From NCBI RefSeq assembly GCF_008763945.1, contig NZ_VTQH01000002.1, forward strand, positions 31,559-95,558: a DNA stretch of 64,000 nt, in the 5' to 3' direction. The notes below the pieces were generated by a model. That model was not told the origin of the DNA. It searched no databases and saw only the letters and a list, made by a program, of their open reading frames with translations. Shown in pieces: positions 63,701 through 64,000 of this stretch. The stretch comes from Microbacterium testaceum StLB037. GTDB lineage: Bacteria > Actinomycetota > Actinomycetes > Actinomycetales > Microbacteriaceae. The position numbers and the translations under genes are program-made. The first letter of the stretch is position 1, and each line of letters starts with the position of its first letter.

Positions 63701-63792
63701 GCACGACGCAGGAGATCCGGCGCGCCCGGCGAGGCCGTGCCCGGGAACTCGGGGGAACGCGGGGGCGGGATGCCGGGAGTCCTGCGTCGTGC
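63701..63792. repeat. Widely spaced 13-bp inverted repeat
   Basis: GCACGACGCAGGA (63701-63713) and its exact complement (63780-63792) flank 66 bp in the 326-bp spacer 63582-63907. The word TCCTGCGTCGTG also occurs at 59688 in sir2. No other feature is recognised in this spacer apart from the GDSL promoter and a TATCGT word at 63870 that could be a -10 element of the next gene. Confidence 0.6.
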
Positions 63793-63907
63793 CCGCTCGG
63801 CCGGCGGCGACCGACGTGCGGGCGGCGGCCGGCTGTCCACACCCCGCATCGGAGGGCGCGCGAGTGACCTATCGTGGATGTTCGCGCTCGCGAAGGATGG
63901 AGGTTCG

Positions 63908-64000
63908 ATGCTGGAAGAAGAAGCCCGCACCCCGAACCTCCCTCAGGCAGGCGCGGCGCCGGTCGACGGAGCGCCGCGCATCGCGAGCCCCGGCCCGGTC
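63908..64000 (+). CDS. Start of an unidentified gene (3' end outside window)
   Basis: ATG at 63908 with GGAGG 4 nt upstream and an open frame to the last base (31 codons, beginning MLEEEARTPNLPQAG). The visible part is an Ala/Pro-rich, acidic leader without a recognisable domain. Confidence 0.55.
   Translation, partial: MLEEEARTPNLPQAGAAPVDGAPRIASPGPV

Noticed and set aside
1..64000. CRISPR array, prophage, insertion sequence, integron or rRNA operon
   Set aside because: No array of spaced identical repeats, no transposase, integrase or phage structural gene, and no rRNA-like sequence was found.

Overview
The window looks like a chromosomal segment of a high-GC actinobacterium of the family Microbacteriaceae, most probably Microbacterium or a close relative. 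Evidence read from the sequence: very GC-rich codon use, many GTG starts, 4-nt ATGA/GTGA operon overlaps, actinobacterial-type genes (opcA beside zwf, GT4-type glgA divergent from glgC, DUF3099 and DUF222-HNH proteins, the sufB-sufD-Rieske-sufC-DUF59 order) and the layout ctaA / suf next to ctaB / tkt-tal-pgi-zwf-opcA-pgl. The family is firm and the genus is inference. I see no rRNA, intact tRNA, CRISPR array, insertion sequence or prophage.

Layout. 1-3.4 kb: end of a family 2 glycosyltransferase and a large AAA-LuxR regulator. 3.6-15 kb: a tightly coupled minus-strand pentose-phosphate operon (tkt, tal, pgi, zwf, opcA, pgl) ending in a perfect 16-bp hairpin, and haem O/A synthesis (ctaB, ctaA). 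15.2-19.3 kb: the SUF Fe-S assembly operon, without sufS, sufU or sufR. 19.5-25.7 kb: a PatB-type C-S lyase, a siderophore-interacting protein and a complete ferric-siderophore ABC importer. Each iron unit carries a DtxR/IdeR-like box. 25.9-31.3 kb: ABC-F ATPase, SURF1 and small membrane proteins, a FabG-like reductase. 31.3-37.1 kb: hydrolase, serB, luxS, glgC/glgA, an ABC ATPase and rpmE2 with a structured leader. 37.1-46.7 kb: an accessory-looking stretch with G-tract-rich spacers, a nitrilase, a DUF222-HNH nuclease, a surface M1 peptidase, a DEDDh exonuclease, a hydrolase, and a CGNR regulator facing an EamA transporter. 46.7-58.1 kb: branched-chain amino acid breakdown: an Lrp-type regulator with bkdABC, then a TetR-type regulator with methylcrotonyl-CoA carboxylase, acyl-CoA dehydrogenase, MaoC and CitE. 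58.1-64 kb: histidine phosphatase, Sir2, amidohydrolase, SpoU-type methyltransferase, a GDSL esterase with an unknown partner, and the start of a further gene.

The observation most worth following is a shared promoter architecture before six genes or operons (hydrolase at 31.3 kb, DUF222-HNH nuclease, DEDDh exonuclease, its divergent hydrolase, Sir2, GDSL esterase). It consists of (A/G)TGTCGG(A/T)(G/C), exactly 8 nt, then TAnnnT. This matches the published mycobacterial RecA-independent DNA-damage promoter (TTGTCRGTG, N8, TAnnnT; activated by PafBC), so these loci may form a DNA-damage regulon that includes functions not obviously linked to repair. A second whole-window signal is the heptamer GGATGCC/GGCATCC. 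It occurs several-fold more often than base composition predicts and is kept inside genes by codons that are otherwise rare here.
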